Part shown: piece after piece, positions 61,201 to 64,000 of the stretch
Layout: every line of letters begins with the position of its first letter
Numbering within the stretch: the stretch's first letter is position 1
DNA from: Opisthocomus hoazin
Lineage: Eukaryota; Chordata; Aves; Opisthocomiformes; Opisthocomidae
DNA length: 64,000 bases
Reading direction: 5' to 3'
Assembly: GCF_030867145.1 (NCBI RefSeq)
Contig: NC_134422.1
Span: forward strand, 11,728,531-11,792,530
Notes under the pieces: model-generated
What the model saw: the letters and a program-made list of their open reading frames with translations, nothing else
Told to the model about the DNA's origin: nothing
Databases searched by the model: none
Translations under genes and position numbers: made by a program

Positions 61201-61909
61201 GTGAGTCCCCAGTGGCTGTGAACCACGTGCTGAGGTGTGTTTGTGGGGGTAAGAAGGGGTGGCCAGGACATGCTGAGAGCGTGTTACAGCTCGTGACCTT
61301 GTAGCTCACTAAAGCAGGGGCTGCTGGCCCCTTCCAGAGCCTGTGAGCTTTGGTGGTGGATCGTGAACAAGTTTGGGGCTGAGGTGCATGTTCTCTATGA
61401 GATGACACTGGCATTAAGCAAGGTCCATCAAATCCCACCCAAAACTGTTGTCAGTACTAGTCTTAGCCTTTGCATCTGTTTAAAAGGAACCTGCTCGACT
61501 AAAAAAATATAGTCTTGGGTGGAAGGAGTTAAAATAACTTTGGATCCTCCACAAAGCTGACAGTGCTTGACTCTAAACTGAGACAGCTCCTTCTATAAAT
61601 TGGAAACAAAAGCGCATATCTGTTTTCTGTTGGTATGCAAAAGAGCCGTGGGATCAAGGCCGAAGGTGGAGATTTGAACTTGTGACTCAGGCCTTGGACT
61701 GTGGCCAGGTCCCTGTTTCATTCCCCTGAGCCATCACTTTTCTTCGATCTTTTCCTTTTAATTAAAAATCAGAAGGGAATGGCTGGACTGAGCCATGCGA
61801 GCATGCTTGTTATCAGAAGCTGTTGCATGGTGGGGGGAGGCTTTCATGTGTGTTCAGAATTCTTGCAAGAATTTGGCAGACGATATTTCTGAAGGGAAAA
61901 AAAAGGCGC

Positions 61910-61915
61910 TTTATT
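61910..61915 (-). terminator. Poly(A) signal AATAAA on the minus strand
   Basis: The + strand reads TTTATT. It lies 65 nt after the stop codon of the minus-strand frame ending at 61981. Confidence 0.35.
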
Positions 61916-61980
61916 GCATAGTTAAGAAGCAAATATAAAAGGTCGATTCATTATAAGCAATTGCTTTGTGTTTTTAAGGC

Positions 61981-62811
61981 TTACAGTTTTGCAACAACTC
62001 TCGTGAGCATACAGAAAAATGAATATGATGTTTTGCCCAAGAAAAACAGGAGTTTTGAACTGGTGCTCATGCTGCCAGTGCTCTCCCAGAGCCTACTAGT
62101 TGCTGCAGGATTTTTTGTTTTGATTCCATGGGTTGCATAGTCATCATGTCTCTGAATTAACTTTTCCTCAGCAGTAAGACTGCTGTCATCAGTCAGACCC
62201 TCAAACATAAAGAAATTTTGCTTCAAAGCCTTAAAATCCGGTACCCGAGGGTCGTGACCACTGGATGTACGGCGAGGTGCATGGCTTCTGCGACTGAACA
62301 TTGCTGAGGAGACAGGTTTGCTCCCATAAAAAAAAGGGAGTTGCTGTTCCTCCTGTTTCTTGCGGCAATTCCTGGCAGAAAGGGCTGGCTCAGCTTCCAC
62401 AGCTCGCCTCCCGCAGACCCTCCTGCACGCGTGGTGCCCGGTGCTCAGCACGTTCCCCTTTCCCGGTCCCCGGCAGTTCTGCCCAGCCGGAGGTGGGATG
62501 CCCACCGCTCCGGTCTGCGGCAGGGCGTGGGGTACCGTCTCCCTGCGGCTTCCGGGGGGCCACGCTGTCGGGTGCTGGGGGCTGCACAGGGCTGGTGTGC
62601 CATTCCTGCCAGGACCACGCTCGTGGCCATCTTCAGTTCTCCTCGGATGGCAGAGAAGCCCTCCAGGTCTGGGCTGAGCTTCAGGGATCTCCCCAAGGGC
62701 CCCCACAGCGATTCCCACGCTGAGCCGGCGAGCTCCCCTCCCTCTGTGCCTGTTGCAGAGCATCAGAGTCATGGCAGGAGGAGGGACATACCTAGCTGTT
62801 TGTAATAACAT
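61981..62811 (-). CDS. Unidentified minus-strand open frame inside ITGB5 intron 3
   Basis: The frame is open for 276 codons. The upstream half (about 62380-62811) is CpG-rich and reads like non-coding GC-rich DNA. The downstream half is unlike its surroundings. From the Met at 62299-62301 it encodes MFSRRSHAPRRTSSGHDPRV then PDFKALKQNFFMFEGLTDDS and SLTAEEKLIQRHDDYATHGI, a balanced, protein-like composition. A fair acceptor (CCTTTCTGCCAG) lies at 62372-62373 on the minus strand, and AATAAA follows the stop codon by 65 nt. It could be the last exon of an antisense gene, a retrocopy whose A-tail is lost, or chance. I do not recognise the family. Confidence 0.35.
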   Translation of the reverse strand: MLLQTARYVPPPAMTLMLCNRHRGRGARRLSVGIAVGALGEIPEAQPRPGGLLCHPRRTEDGHERGPGRNGTPALCSPQHPTAWPPGSRRETVPHALPQTGAVGIPPPAGQNCRGPGKGNVLSTGHHACRRVCGRRAVEAEPALSARNCRKKQEEQQLPFFYGSKPVSSAMFSRRSHAPRRTSSGHDPRVPDFKALKQNFFMFEGLTDDSSLTAEEKLIQRHDDYATHGIKTKNPAATSRLWESTGSMSTSSKLLFFLGKTSYSFFCMLTRVVAKL

Positions 62812-64000
62812 CTCCCATTTTTGCTCTCTGTTTGATGATGGGCAGCACTCCGTCTTAGGGCTGGTGACTTCCTAAACCCTTGTGTTAGCATCCCCAGTTT
62901 AAATTATCCATTAATCCTTGAGCTTGAGAATGAGTTTCACCCTGTGAACCCAAGACAAAAAGGAGACAATGTTGATTTAATTTTGGGCATGAAGAGTGTA
63001 CTATTTCAAAGATGAATTCACACGGCGGTCTGTGGCAGTGGTGATCTTTTATTCTTAGACTGCTAAGCAGAAGCAGAAGGGAGCAAATTGTCAATTGTTT
63101 GCCCTTCCCACCCAGGCAGTTTGATCTAATCGTCCCGCGGCAGAAGTCGCATCCCCAAATCTCTGTGCCCACAGCTGACTTCCAAAGGCCTTAAACTGGT
63201 GTCCTTACAGGGTAGCTTTCAGATTGCACATTTAGTTTTTGTAATATTGCTTTTGAATCTTAGCTCCAGCTGTAAAGCACTGTGTTGTGGCTAAATGAAA
63301 TATATGAATAGTGTAAAAGGAATTAAAAAAACTAATAGATGCAAGTTGTGCTGCCCATCAAGCTGTAAGCCTCACCAAGCACGAAAAGGAGCTTTTCCTG
63401 GATGAGCGCGATAGTCGAATTTGTGTTCTTAAATTGGCCAAAATCAGTTTTTCCAGTTTCTGCAATGCCTCTGTGTGACGGTATCCAAGAAACATTTCTG
63501 AATTCAGTGTTGAGTTTAAAACTTTTCAGTAAAAGCCCTGCGGAGGGGATGGTGGTGACAGTACGTGGGGAAGGAGGGGGCTGGGTTATCCCTACAAGTG
63601 TGAGAGTAATACTGCACACAGAGAATAATGAATTCTTTTGGACTTACATCTGGGTACATTAGCAATATTTTCTCTGAGATAATCGATTTGTGCAGCTAGG
63701 AGTGAAAGATTAACCAGGCCCAGGATCCTGTTATTTTTGGTGCTTCTCAGGGACTAATAAATTCAGAACTACTAAGAGACGGTTTGATCAGAGCATCTCA
63801 AAAACCCTTTCTGGCACAGGAACTGCCGTCTTAGGGCCGGCTCAGGAAGAACAGTGTTTTGGAAGCGGAAATGTTGGGAAATGCAGAAGGCCATGTCCTC
63901 TTTTTCTGAAAGGGTTGGGTATTCCATTGGGAAAAATATGTAGGAATGAAAAAAATAGGCATGGGAGTGAATTTTCCTGGAGTTGAACACATTCTTGCAG

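Larger units (their letters stand above)
61201..64000 (+). other. ITGB5 intron 3 (incomplete)
   Basis: No further ITGB5 exon was found up to the window end; the I-like domain exon (expected VEDYPVDLYYLMD) is absent. A minus-strand open frame at 61981-62811 is listed separately. Confidence 0.75.

Noticed and set aside
63990-64000. CATTCTTGCAG at the window end as the acceptor of ITGB5 exon 4
   Set aside because: The tract before it is not pyrimidine-rich and no coding sequence follows in the window, so it cannot be tested here.

Overview
The window is vertebrate nuclear DNA, most likely from a bird. It has large introns with GT-AG exons, one CpG island, and several CR1 LINE fragments carrying the typical avian CR1 3' end (a reverse transcriptase C-terminus followed by ATTCTGTGATTCTGTG-like tails). 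Two protein-coding genes lie head to tail on the + strand. I reconstructed exons by hand from splice sites, reading-frame phase and protein family knowledge. No alignment, transcript or database search was possible.

Positions 1862-35126 carry a complete transmembrane mucin gene that I identify as MUC13. It encodes a signal peptide, a run of Ser/Thr-rich 18-residue exons, EGF1, an SEA domain split over three exons, EGF2, EGF3, a transmembrane exon, and a cytoplasmic tail ending in a short last exon. The phases join without a break to give a 586-residue protein, or 605 if one weak candidate exon is used. Positions 48413-61200 carry the first three coding exons of integrin beta-5 (ITGB5): a Leu-rich signal peptide, the start of the PSI domain, and the next exon. 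ITGB5 runs off the right edge. MUC13 and ITGB5 are neighbours in other vertebrates, which supports both calls.

The outstanding feature is at about 5.0-21.3 kb. The mucin domain is made of twelve separate 54-nt exons, all phase 1-1. The central block is a tandem array with a period of exactly 1643 bp and eight indel-free copies, each with one exon plus one 896-bp antisense CR1 fragment in its intron. Exons 3 to 11 counted within the PTS series are therefore spaced exactly 1643 bp apart. Nine of the twelve exons encode an identical peptide and differ only at synonymous sites. The intron upstream of the array keeps the state before the CR1 insertion and shows that the CR1 replaced 454 bp. Inner copies are more alike than edge copies. 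The array is flanked on both sides by an older, diverged version of the same module.

Between the genes (about 36.2-47.8 kb) I see no convincing gene. There is a decayed LINE, a pair of inverted homologous segments, AT-rich simple sequence, and a + strand CR1 fragment. The ITGB5 5' end lies in a CpG island (about 47.8-48.9 kb) with GGAC-rich and CCG repeats. ITGB5 introns contain a 24-bp minisatellite, a C20 tract, another CR1, and one unexplained minus-strand open frame with its own poly(A) signal. No RNA genes, CRISPR arrays or bacterial features were seen.
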